The notes under the pieces are model-generated. The model worked only from the letters and a program-made list of their open reading frames with translations. It was not told where the DNA came from and did no database searches. A stretch of DNA of 33,734 nucleotides from CAZWUK01 sp964636685 (GTDB lineage: Bacteria > Bacillota > Clostridia > Christensenellales > CAG-138), in contig CAZWUK010000016.1 in the NCBI GenBank assembly GCA_964636685.1, positions 1 through 33,734 on the forward strand, written 5' to 3'. Both the position numbers and the translations under genes were made by a program. Shown here piece by piece: positions 23,775 through 31,573 of the stretch (positions within the stretch are counted from its first letter, which is position 1; the number at the start of each line of letters is the position of its first letter).

Positions 23775-25676
23775 TTATTCACCGGTAATATGAACGTTTT
23801 TCGTACGGTAGCCCAGCGGTCTGAATTCTCTGCCGCCGGCTTCGTAAAACTTTCCGTAAAACTCCACGTACTGAAGTCTGGCACAGTGTACAAACGCGCC
23901 CAGCGTGTTGATTGCGATGTTGAACGCATGCAATGCAACCAAAAGCGCACAGGCAACCGCGATCCCGAGAATCCGCAGGAAAATATTCGGAGAGCCCGTC
24001 AGCATCGCGCACAGATCGTTAAATACGGAAGCGATGACGCCTGTTGCGATGCCCAAAGCAAACAGTCTCGCATAGGACAAGATGTCCGATAAAAAGCTTG
24101 TCACCTGATAGAGTTCGCCGAGGCCCGACGCCGTACGGGAAAAGACATTCTTCTTTGCGCGCCCTTTGAACAACAGTATCATAAGCGCGCCCACGATCGC
24201 CATAATCGTGCCGATCATCTTTGTTTGCTCCAAAGCCAGCATAATCAGTCCAAGGATAATCAGCATCCACGAGAAGTTATCAAATATCGCCGTTTGCCAG
24301 TCGTGCCGTTCAAAACTCATTTTCATTTTGAGCGCTACGCCAAAAAGGATGTGAAGAACGCCCAGCCCAAAACAGAGAATAAGCATCATGATCGGATCTC
24401 CCATTGGATCTACCAGCAGCGGAAAAATATTGTTCGTTCCAAAAAGCGTATCGAAATCCATTCCAAAGAAGGTTCCGACAAGAACTCCCCACACAATGGT
24501 AGACAGCCCGCCCCAGAACAATACTTTTGCGAATCCGCCGGATATGCCGGTTGGTTTCTTGAATTTTAGATACAGCCAGCAGCCGATGGAAAGCACAACG
24601 CCATAACCGGTGTCAGAGAGCATCAGCCCGAACAAAAGCACATAGAACGGCGCCATATAAGGCGTAGCGTCGATCCCCTTTGGATCCGGTCTGGAATAGA
24701 GGTTTGTCACCTCCTCAAAAGGTCTTGCAAAGGCCTTGTTCTGCACGACCGAAGGCGGCGCTTCATCCTCTCCCGGCTCACGCACATCGAGATAAAAGGC
24801 GTCTGTCACTTTTTCTACAGTCAGTTTAAGAAGCTCCGCTTCATCCGCTCGCACCCAGCCTTCCAGCTGAAATGTTGCATCGGATTTGGCAATCTCCGTT
24901 GCAGCGGCGGCACGATCGCGTTCAATAACCGCCGCATCCAGAGCGGCGGCGAGTAAATCGCTATTTTTCGCCTGCGCTGCAAGCTGCGCCTCCAAATGCC
25001 CATTCTCCGACACAAGCTCTCGATTTTCTTTTTCGAGCCTTTTTATCGCATCCGCCGGTTTTCCTGCCAGCTTTGGAAAGCTTACATCCGACCAATTCAG
25101 CGATTTCAGAAAACCCGCAATCGATTTTGCATCCTCCGGCGCACATGCAACCACGGTGCTTCGCTGCGCTCCGTCACAAAAAAATTGATACTCCGTATAC
25201 GCATCGATATCATGCAGCTTTTCCACGTCAGCAGCGGCAAGAATTCCAACGAAATACTTTACGCTCTTGGCGTTTTGCAAAAACTGCATCTCATCTGGAA
25301 AACTCTCCCAAGGACGCAGTTGTTCGATAACTCCATTGTTCTTGTCGATCTCTGCACGGTTGCGTGTCAACATGCGGGAAATCTCCGCCAGCGTATCGCT
25401 GCATTGCAGCGCTGCCTGCATCTGTGCTTGAATATGAGAAACGGTGGCGTCCGGCCTTGGCGTCAGTAAGCCTGCCTTTGACGCAAAGGGACTCGCGATC
25501 GCCAGCGCATCTGAAATCTGCTGCACGCGCGCCTGACATGATTCGAGTGTCGTCGCCTCTGCAACGTCTCCGCTCTGTATAATCTCCACCGCATCGATCC
25601 GCTGGAGATTTTTCAGAATCTGTGCTTCATCCGCCTTGTGCGCAACAAGGGTCAGCCGTTTCATCTGTACAATCAT
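23775..25676 (-). CDS. atpI: V-type ATP synthase subunit I
   Basis: Stator membrane subunit (V0 a family) that forms the ion half-channels beside the K ring. The 633-residue protein has an N-terminal cytosolic half with coiled coils (about 1-320) and a C-terminal half with about seven membrane helices, for example YMAPFYVLLFGLMLSDTGYG, the conserved first-helix segment. The C-terminal LSDILSYARLFALGIA includes the conserved Arg that faces the K-ring carboxylate. ATG 25676 overlaps the upstream stop by 4 nt (ATGA). Confidence 0.95.
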   Translation of the reverse strand: MIVQMKRLTLVAHKADEAQILKNLQRIDAVEIIQSGDVAEATTLESCQARVQQISDALAIASPFASKAGLLTPRPDATVSHIQAQMQAALQCSDTLAEISRMLTRNRAEIDKNNGVIEQLRPWESFPDEMQFLQNAKSVKYFVGILAAADVEKLHDIDAYTEYQFFCDGAQRSTVVACAPEDAKSIAGFLKSLNWSDVSFPKLAGKPADAIKRLEKENRELVSENGHLEAQLAAQAKNSDLLAAALDAAVIERDRAAAATEIAKSDATFQLEGWVRADEAELLKLTVEKVTDAFYLDVREPGEDEAPPSVVQNKAFARPFEEVTNLYSRPDPKGIDATPYMAPFYVLLFGLMLSDTGYGVVLSIGCWLYLKFKKPTGISGGFAKVLFWGGLSTIVWGVLVGTFFGMDFDTLFGTNNIFPLLVDPMGDPIMMLILCFGLGVLHILFGVALKMKMSFERHDWQTAIFDNFSWMLIILGLIMLALEQTKMIGTIMAIVGALMILLFKGRAKKNVFSRTASGLGELYQVTSFLSDILSYARLFALGIATGVIASVFNDLCAMLTGSPNIFLRILGIAVACALLVALHAFNIAINTLGAFVHCARLQYVEFYGKFYEAGGREFRPLGYRTKNVHITGE

Positions 25677-25987
25677 GCGTTCTGCAATACCTTCTTTACT
25701 AGATAGTCGATCGCATCTGTCATTTTTGCATTTGCAGCCCCGCAGACGGCTTCAGCATCCTGCGTCATCTTGCAAAGCAGTTCCTTTGCCATGGCGTCTC
25801 CGTCCGTCGCGGCACTCTCCAACGCTTCACGCGTTTGATTGCGTTCGGCATTTTCAATCTCCGTCAGACGGGTTTGCGCATCAGCCTTCGCCTTGACCGT
25901 TTGTTCCCGCAAAGCCGTCGCTGCCGACTGCCGAATCTGTTCCGCATCCGCTTCCGCCCTTGCGATTTCATCGATAATTGAGCGCAA
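25673..25987 (-). CDS. V-type ATP synthase peripheral stalk subunit (H/G type)
   Basis: The 104-residue protein is one long Ala/Glu/Lys-rich coiled coil without other domains, as in the G/H peripheral stalk subunits that pair with E. The start is TTG 25987: GGGGG lies 9 nt upstream in a purine-rich stretch and no ATG fits. It overlaps atpI by 4 nt and lies 18 nt after upp, as the first ATPase gene. The assignment rests on composition and position rather than on a strong motif. Confidence 0.82.
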   Translation of the reverse strand: MRSIIDEIARAEADAEQIRQSAATALREQTVKAKADAQTRLTEIENAERNQTREALESAATDGDAMAKELLCKMTQDAEAVCGAANAKMTDAIDYLVKKVLQNA

Positions 25988-26005
25988 TCCCTTTCACCCC
26001 CGAAG

Positions 26006-26635
26006 TTATTTAGTACCAAATAATCGGTCGCCGGCATCGCCCAGCCCTGGCACAATGTATCCGTGCTCATTAAGCTGCAGATCAATTGCTCCAACATAAA
26101 TGTCTACGTCCGGATGCGCTTTCTGCATCGCCTCAATCCCCTCCGGAGCCGCGATCAGCACCACCAGACGCACGCTTTTTGCGCCGGCTTCCTTCACAAT
26201 GTGGGCAGCTTCGATCGCCGAATTCCCAGTCGCCAGCATCGGATCGACGATGATGATATCGCGTTCTTCTACATCCGGCGGCAGCTTACAGTAATATCCT
26301 GTCGGGAGCAGCGTGTCCGGATTGCGGTACATGCCAATATGACCGATCTTTGCATTCGGAATCAGGTTCATCATACCGTCCGCCATGCCAAGACCCGCGC
26401 GCAGGATCGGCACCACACCCAGCTTTTCATTGGCCAGAACATTGAATTTTGCTGTGCAGATAGGCGTTTCGATCTCGGTTTCTACGAGTTCCAGATTGCG
26501 AGTGACCTCGTAGCCCATCAGCATGGCAAGCTCGGCAACCAATTCCCGAAACGCCTTTGTACCGGTATTTTTGTCACGAAGCATTGCTAACTTGTGCTGC
26601 ACCAGCGGGTGATCGATTTTAACTACTTTGGACAT
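26006..26635 (-). CDS. upp: Uracil phosphoribosyltransferase
   Basis: Salvages uracil to UMP with PRPP. The 209-residue protein has the PRPP-binding loop VDPMLATGNSA (130-140), the ILRAGLGM segment (78-84) and the family C-terminus PGLGDAGDRLFGTK, which binds uracil. The length is exactly typical. AAGGAGG lies 6 nt before ATG 26635. It is 11 nt after rpiB; in Bacillus subtilis upp lies just before the F-type atp operon, while here a V-type operon follows. Confidence 0.97.
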   Translation of the reverse strand: MSKVVKIDHPLVQHKLAMLRDKNTGTKAFRELVAELAMLMGYEVTRNLELVETEIETPICTAKFNVLANEKLGVVPILRAGLGMADGMMNLIPNAKIGHIGMYRNPDTLLPTGYYCKLPPDVEERDIIIVDPMLATGNSAIEAAHIVKEAGAKSVRLVVLIAAPEGIEAMQKAHPDVDIYVGAIDLQLNEHGYIVPGLGDAGDRLFGTK

Positions 26636-26646
26636 GGATTTCCTCC

Positions 26647-27090
26647 TTAGCGATTGTTATCATATTCCGTAATGATTCCCACACGGCGCGCGTGACGACC
26701 GCCTTCAAACTCCGTGGAGAGCCATACCTTTGCGATTTCCTTGGCTTTCTCAACCGTTACCGCCTTTGCGCCAAGCGCCAGCACGTTTGCGTTGTTGTGG
26801 CGCCGACTCATCTCTGCAAGAAAAGGCTCCGTGCACAATGCGCAACGAATGCCTTTTACCTTGTTTGCGGCAATGCTGATACCAATACCCGTCGTACAGA
26901 TCACAATGCCACACTCTGCTTCATTTTTCGACACGGCCTCACCAACGGCGATTCCATAGGTGGGATAATCCACCGAATCCGTGGAATCACAGCCGAGATC
27001 CGCAATCTCGCAGCCAAGCTCCTTTAAATATGGAATTAACTGCTTTTTTAGTTCATACCCGCCATGGTCACAGCCGATTGCAATGGTCAT
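26647..27090 (-). CDS. rpiB: Ribose 5-phosphate isomerase B
   Basis: Interconverts ribose 5-phosphate and ribulose 5-phosphate. The 147-residue RpiB/LacAB-type protein has GCDHGGYELK (6-15; Asp8, His9), catalytic Cys65 in VICTTGIGIS, and RHNNANVLALG (97-107), all family signatures. ATG 27090 was chosen as the family start; an AGAAG lies about 7 nt upstream, and the 20 extra upstream codons show no similarity. It lies 28 nt after sua5. Alternative sugar isomerases of the same fold (LacA/LacB) are less likely in this gene order. Confidence 0.94.
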   Translation of the reverse strand: MTIAIGCDHGGYELKKQLIPYLKELGCEIADLGCDSTDSVDYPTYGIAVGEAVSKNEAECGIVICTTGIGISIAANKVKGIRCALCTEPFLAEMSRRHNNANVLALGAKAVTVEKAKEIAKVWLSTEFEGGRHARRVGIITEYDNNR

Positions 27091-27118
27091 AACTATTCTT
27101 CTTTCATCCTTTTGTAAG

Positions 27119-28159
27119 CTAAACGTAGAGCACATGAAATCCAGCGGCACGCAGCAGCCGGTTCATAAAAGCAAGCCCGGCGTGATCCGCCGGAACGCCT
27201 TCTGCGAGTATCAGGTCTGCGTCGGTGTCCATGCTGCGAAGCGCTGAAAACAGTGTTGCGCATAAGGTAGAAGGATCAGACCTTCTCCCAAGTATAACAT
27301 AATTTTTGCCGTTGTAAAACTGTTTTGTTTCCTCTGTCGCAGCAATCACACATTTTTTTCCGGCAAGCGAATACCGGACATATTGCGTTAAGATTTCCTT
27401 TGCGGCCGTCTGCGGTTCTCCGGAAACAACGATCACTTCTGCGTTGGGGGCGTAATGTTTATACTTCATGCCGGGCGATGCGGCGACCTCTCCGTTTTTC
27501 AGCGGCTGCAATACGCTCCCCGCCACGTTCACTTCACCGATCACCGCTTCCAGCATCTCGTGCGTTACCGCTCCGGGACGTAATAGCGTTGGTTCTCCGA
27601 CAAGCGAAATTACCGTGGATTCGACGCCGTATTTGCATGCACCGCCGTCAAGGATCAGTGGAATCCGCCCCTCCATGTCTTGATATACGTGCATCGCGGT
27701 TGTCGGGCTGGGTTTTCCGGATCGGTTCGCACTCGGCGCCGCAATCGGCGTCCCGGCTTTTTGGATCAGCATCCGCGCGGTTTTATCCGACGGCATACGA
27801 ACCGCCACCGTTGAAAGACCCGCCGTAACCGCATCCGGCACAACGTTCGTACGCGATGCAATGATTGTTAAAGGCCCTGGCCAAAAGGTGTCCATCAATA
27901 TCCTTGCCTTTTCCGGAATCCTGATCCAGAGCGCACGAACATCGCTTTTTTTTGCCACATGCAGTATCAACGGATTATCCGCAGGACGTCCCTTTGCTTC
28001 AAAAATACGCAGCACCGCCTCGCCATTCAGCCCGTCGGCGCCAAGGCCGTACACCGTCTCGGTAGGAAAGGCGACCAATCCGCCCTCGCGGATGATCTTT
28101 GCGCCCAGCGTTGTTCCCGCTTCCGGCTGCGTTCTGGTGTTGATGATTTCTGTTTTCAT
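27119..28159 (-). CDS. sua5: L-threonylcarbamoyladenylate synthase (Sua5 type)
   Basis: Makes threonylcarbamoyl-AMP from Thr, bicarbonate and ATP, the first step of t6A37 tRNA modification. The 346-residue protein has the YrdC domain (about 10-205) with KGRPADNPL (56-64) and SANRSG (143-148), then a linker and the C-terminal Sua5 domain (about 230-346). The length marks it as the two-domain Sua5 form (called YwlC in Bacillus), not the short TsaC form. ATG 28159 overlaps the prfA stop by 4 nt, suggesting coupling; the binding site is weak. Confidence 0.95.
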   Translation of the reverse strand: MKTEIINTRTQPEAGTTLGAKIIREGGLVAFPTETVYGLGADGLNGEAVLRIFEAKGRPADNPLILHVAKKSDVRALWIRIPEKARILMDTFWPGPLTIIASRTNVVPDAVTAGLSTVAVRMPSDKTARMLIQKAGTPIAAPSANRSGKPSPTTAMHVYQDMEGRIPLILDGGACKYGVESTVISLVGEPTLLRPGAVTHEMLEAVIGEVNVAGSVLQPLKNGEVAASPGMKYKHYAPNAEVIVVSGEPQTAAKEILTQYVRYSLAGKKCVIAATEETKQFYNGKNYVILGRRSDPSTLCATLFSALRSMDTDADLILAEGVPADHAGLAFMNRLLRAAGFHVLYV

Positions 28160-29229
28160 TCGGCAGCCCCGGAAAGCTTCGCCGCACGATCGGCGACGAT
28201 TAAAGCGTCAATCATTTCATCCATGTCCCCGTCAAGAAACTGTTCCAATTTGTACAGCGTTAACCCGATTCGATGATCGGTTACGCGGCCCTGCGGAAAA
28301 TTATAGGTACGAATTCGTTCGCTGCGATCCCCAGAACCGACCAGGCTCTTGCGTGCGCTTGCCAGCGCCGCGTCCTGCTGCGACTGATAAAATTCGTACA
28401 ATCTGCTTTTGAGCACACGCATCGCCTGCTCTTTGTTTTTCAACTGCGATTTTTCGTCCTGACACTGTACGACGATTCCTGTCGGCAAATGCGTGATGCG
28501 AATGGCCGACTCGGTTTTGTTGACATGCTGGCCGCCTGCGCCGCTGGAACGGTAGGTATCGATGCGAAGATCGTTCTCCTTCAATTCCACCTGCACATCG
28601 TCTACCTCCGGCAATACCGCTACCGTTGCCGCGCTTGTGTGAATGCGCCCCTGCGACTCCGTTTCCGGCACGCGCTGCACACGATGAACGCCACTTTCAT
28701 ACTTCAAGCGGCTATACGCCCCGCGTTTTCCGCCAAGCGACAATACGACTTCCTTTACGCCGCCGACGTCTGTCGTATTGTTTGTAATATACTCGATCCT
28801 ATATCCGTTTCTCTCCGCATAACGCAGATACATACGCAGAAGATCGGCGCCAAACAAGGAGGCTTCATCTCCGCCCGTTCCGGCGCGGATTTCAACAATA
28901 ACGTCTTTTTCATCGTTTGGGTCTTTCGGCAAAAGCAGCTCTCGCAGCTCCAGTGCAAGCTTTTCTTTTTTTTCAGTCAGTTCCGCGACCTCCTCTCGGA
29001 TCAGATCGCGCATGTCGCCATCCGCATGCTCCAAAAGCATCTGGTGACAGCTTAAAAGATCCGCTTCCGCCTGTTCGTAAACATCAAAAACAGCCACAAT
29101 CTCTTCCAGCTGCGCATGCTCCTTTACCATTTCTCGCCACGCATCCCGATCCTCCATGGCGTTCTCCGCCGACATACGCTCCGAAAGAAGCTGATACCGC
29201 TGTTTGAGTCCCTTTAATTTTTCAAGCAT
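28156..29229 (-). CDS. prfA: Peptide chain release factor 1
   Basis: Recognises UAA and UAG stops. Counted from ATG 29229 (357 residues), the PxT stop-codon motif is PET (188-190), which marks RF1 rather than RF2 (SPF), and the catalytic GGQ is at 232-234 in SSGAGGQHVNKTES. ATG 29229 has AAAGGG 8 nt upstream; a GTG three codons earlier (29238) is also possible. Its neighbour prmC methylates the GGQ glutamine. It overlaps sua5 by 4 nt. Confidence 0.97.
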   Translation of the reverse strand: MLEKLKGLKQRYQLLSERMSAENAMEDRDAWREMVKEHAQLEEIVAVFDVYEQAEADLLSCHQMLLEHADGDMRDLIREEVAELTEKKEKLALELRELLLPKDPNDEKDVIVEIRAGTGGDEASLFGADLLRMYLRYAERNGYRIEYITNNTTDVGGVKEVVLSLGGKRGAYSRLKYESGVHRVQRVPETESQGRIHTSAATVAVLPEVDDVQVELKENDLRIDTYRSSGAGGQHVNKTESAIRITHLPTGIVVQCQDEKSQLKNKEQAMRVLKSRLYEFYQSQQDAALASARKSLVGSGDRSERIRTYNFPQGRVTDHRIGLTLYKLEQFLDGDMDEMIDALIVADRAAKLSGAAE

Positions 29230-29234
29230 ATCTA

Positions 29235-30074
29235 TCACCCTTTTCCCTCTACCAGAACAACGCGGTCATTTCCGCCGTAATCCCGCAGCATATGGTCTGT
29301 TTCAAAGATCCGCATGACCTCCTTCGCCTGCGTCGCGCCGATCTCAACGAGAAGCGCGCCGCCTGGCAGGAGGTGCTTTTTGAAGTCCATTGCGATTCGC
29401 CGGTAAAATTCCAGTCCGTCACATCCGCCGTCCAATGCCAAGGAAGGCTCCCTTGCGACCTCCGGCTGAAGATTTTTCATCTCCTGCGCAGTCAGATATG
29501 GCGGATTGCACAAAATGAGATCAAATTTTTCAGCATGCAGCGGTTCAAATAAATCTCCTTGCACAAATGTCGCTTTCACCTCGTTGCGTACAGCGTTTTG
29601 TTTTGCAATCGCCATTGCGTCTGCGGAAATATCCGACAGCGTAACCCGTATGCCGGAATGCCTCTGCACCGAGATTCCGATGCAGCCGCTTCCGCAGCAC
29701 AGATCCAACGCCGTACGATAATGACGCGCAGCGATCAAGCGCAATGCCTCCTCTGCCAGCAGCTCCGTATTCGGCCTCGGAATCAAAACCGCCGGACTTA
29801 CAAGAAACGGCAGTCCCATAAACTCCCACGTGCCGAGAAGATACTGCAACGGTTCCCCGAGCGCGCGGCGATTTGCGAGAATTGACAACCGATCGGCCGT
29901 CTCAAGAGAAACCTTCGTCTCCAGTATCGTCAATAACCGTCTGTGATCCACCCGAAACGCTGACGCAACAAGGAGTGACGCTTCGCGCCGCGCCTCCGCT
30001 CCGGCACGCACACGCACGATGTCGGCAATCCGTTTTACCGTTTGCGCAACGGTTTCCACATTATCGGCGTTCAT
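29235..30074 (-). CDS. prmC: Release factor glutamine methyltransferase PrmC
   Basis: N5-methylates the GGQ glutamine of release factors with SAM. The 279-residue product has an N-terminal helical domain (about 1-80), SAM motif DLCCGSGCIG (124-133) and the catalytic NPPY (190-193) in LILCNPPYL. ATG 30074 was chosen because it overlaps the upstream yqhQ end by 14 nt and the sequence matches the family start; codons farther upstream would lie inside yqhQ. It precedes prfA, its substrate, with a 5-nt gap. Confidence 0.96.
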   Translation of the reverse strand: MNADNVETVAQTVKRIADIVRVRAGAEARREASLLVASAFRVDHRRLLTILETKVSLETADRLSILANRRALGEPLQYLLGTWEFMGLPFLVSPAVLIPRPNTELLAEEALRLIAARHYRTALDLCCGSGCIGISVQRHSGIRVTLSDISADAMAIAKQNAVRNEVKATFVQGDLFEPLHAEKFDLILCNPPYLTAQEMKNLQPEVAREPSLALDGGCDGLEFYRRIAMDFKKHLLPGGALLVEIGATQAKEVMRIFETDHMLRDYGGNDRVVLVEGKG

Positions 30075-31062
30075 CTGATGAATCGTTTTCTTTGACGTCG
30101 TCCGTTTGAGTGTCAGATACGCACTCGTCACTTCTCTCTGTCTGCGGCTCGGTCGATTGGATCGCAAGATCAAACGCCGCAATAGCGACCTCCAGCATCT
30201 CTTTTTCCGGTTCCCGCGTTGTTAAGTACTGCAATCCCATTCCCGGTGCGCGAATTACGCGCGCCCACCATGCGTCCGACGCAGCAGCAAGCTTCAATAC
30301 CTCATAGGAAATGCCGGCGACCAGCGGAATACAGATCAATCGTGTTAAGAACCGAAGGAAAAAGGATTCCGTATATGGCAGCAGCGCAAAAAACAGGATC
30401 GATACCGCCATAACAAGAAATAGGTAGTTTGTGCCGCAGCGCGGGTGCAGCCTGGAAAAGCGCATTGCGTTTTCCGGCGTAACCGTCGCTTCATGTTCGT
30501 AGCAGGCAATGGTCTTATGCTCCGCTCCATGGTACATATACAGGCGGCGAACATCCTTCATCATCGAAATAGATGAGATATACAATAGAAAGATAATCAG
30601 CCGCACGATGCCCTCCGTCAGGCTCTTCCAGATGTTGTGCGTGGCGTCTTTCCACGGGATCAGCTGCGTGACAAGCGATGGTAGAAATACAAACAATCCC
30701 ACTGCCAGCACGACCGCCAGTACGACCGCAGCCAGAATGGCCACATCCATGGCGGATTTGCCGAGCTTCTTACCAAGCCATTTCTCGAATTTGGACGGTT
30801 CCTCCGTCTCCTCCACACCGTATAACTCCGCTGAATGCGTCGTCACCTTCATCCCGGTAACAAGCGATTCTACAAACGCCACAACGCCTCGAACAATCGG
30901 AAGTCCGAGGAAAGTCCCTTTTTTCGCTCTCGTTTCTGCTTTGGTAAATTCCGTTACAATGCTGCCATCGGCCTTACGCACTGCGAGCGCGATCCCACCC
31001 GTAGGCGTTCGCATCATGACCCCTTCCAATACCGCTTGTCCGCCGACGCTGCACCTTTTCAT
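30061..31062 (-). CDS. yqhQ: DUF1385 membrane protein (YqhQ family)
   Basis: The 333-residue protein matches YqhQ/DUF1385, a conserved Firmicutes membrane protein of unknown role. The N-terminus (GGQAVLEGVMMR, 8-19) is the family signature. About four membrane helices lie near 107-132, 148-168, 213-230 and 236-260, and GAEHKTIACYEHE (178-190) is conserved. The acidic C-terminal tail (about 310-333) is low-complexity. AGGAGG precedes ATG 31062. It is the first gene of the long minus-strand cluster, with the promoter just upstream, and it overlaps prmC by 14 nt. Confidence 0.88.
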   Translation of the reverse strand: MKRCSVGGQAVLEGVMMRTPTGGIALAVRKADGSIVTEFTKAETRAKKGTFLGLPIVRGVVAFVESLVTGMKVTTHSAELYGVEETEEPSKFEKWLGKKLGKSAMDVAILAAVVLAVVLAVGLFVFLPSLVTQLIPWKDATHNIWKSLTEGIVRLIIFLLYISSISMMKDVRRLYMYHGAEHKTIACYEHEATVTPENAMRFSRLHPRCGTNYLFLVMAVSILFFALLPYTESFFLRFLTRLICIPLVAGISYEVLKLAAASDAWWARVIRAPGMGLQYLTTREPEKEMLEVAIAAFDLAIQSTEPQTERSDECVSDTQTDDVKENDSSDERR

Positions 31063-31091
31063 CTCATTTACCTCCTGTACGCATTCTGAAA

Positions 31092-31121
31092 ATTATAGCA
31101 CAGTATGCCGCCGATCGGCAA
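31092..31121 (-). promoter_or_regulatory. Promoter before yqhQ and the ATPase cluster
   Basis: The minus strand has TTGCCG (plus 31116-31121), 18 nt, then TATAAT (plus 31092-31097) with a TGC extension. It lies about 30 nt before ATG 31062. It is the only clear promoter I see upstream of the whole 31062-16590 cluster. An inverted repeat, TGCCG-5 nt-CGGCA (31106-31120), covers the -35 and spacer. Confidence 0.72.
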
Positions 31122-31127
31122 CACGGA

Positions 31128-31505
31128 TCAGCGTTTATATGCGGCGTCCCCCAGCAGCTCCATGCGCTTTTTTCGCGGCAGTCCATGCAGCACCAATGCG
31201 TAGGAAGCGTCCAGCATGTGTTCTAGAAGCGTATCGGGGACGGTGCCATCCGCCGCAACAGAATTCCAATGTACTTTGTTCATATAGTATCCCGGCGTAA
31301 TATCCGGATATTGCCGTCTCAAGAGATCACCCTCCATCGGATCCAGCTTCACTGTAATCAGCGTATCGCGTCCGTTCTCGTCCTTGCAGACCGCCGCAAA
31401 CATTTTATCGCCAAGCAAGTATCGCGTCCATTGCCACTCTATCTTAAAATCGCGCGAAACGCCTGGCTTTTTCATCAGGTATCCATCCAACCATTGATAA
31501 CGCAT
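31128..31505 (-). CDS. MmcQ/YjbR family protein
   Basis: The 125-residue protein matches the MmcQ/YjbR family, small proteins with a CyaY-like fold that are sometimes called DNA-binding; the role is unknown. The family pattern is visible in DKMFAAVCKDENGRDTLITVK and in NKVHWNSV (about 76-83). GGGAGG precedes ATG 31505. It lies between the ppdK terminator and the yqhQ promoter, so it is probably expressed alone or by read-through from ppdK. Confidence 0.82.
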   Translation of the reverse strand: MRYQWLDGYLMKKPGVSRDFKIEWQWTRYLLGDKMFAAVCKDENGRDTLITVKLDPMEGDLLRRQYPDITPGYYMNKVHWNSVAADGTVPDTLLEHMLDASYALVLHGLPRKKRMELLGDAAYKR

Positions 31506-31529
31506 AGCGCCTCCCTTAAAAGCTTACAA

Positions 31530-31556
31530 ATGAGCCGCCAATGACTGGCGGCTCAT
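31530..31556 (-). terminator. Hairpin terminator after ppdK
   Basis: A perfect 11-bp stem, ATGAGCCGCCA (31530-31540) with TGGCGGCTCAT (31546-31556), has a 5-nt loop. On the minus strand it follows the ppdK stop by 17 nt, with a short T-tract (TTTG, then TTTT farther on). The stem is strong but the tail is weak, so some read-through into the MmcQ-like gene is possible. Confidence 0.75.
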
Positions 31557-31573
31557 GCAGTTTATACCATGAT

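Noticed and set aside
28273..29055. A 260-codon plus-strand frame opposite prfA
   Set aside because: prfA has PET and GGQ motifs in the other strand; the antisense product is not recognisable.
30509..31300. A 263-codon plus-strand frame opposite yqhQ
   Set aside because: It crosses the yqhQ promoter and the end of the MmcQ-like gene and shows no domain.
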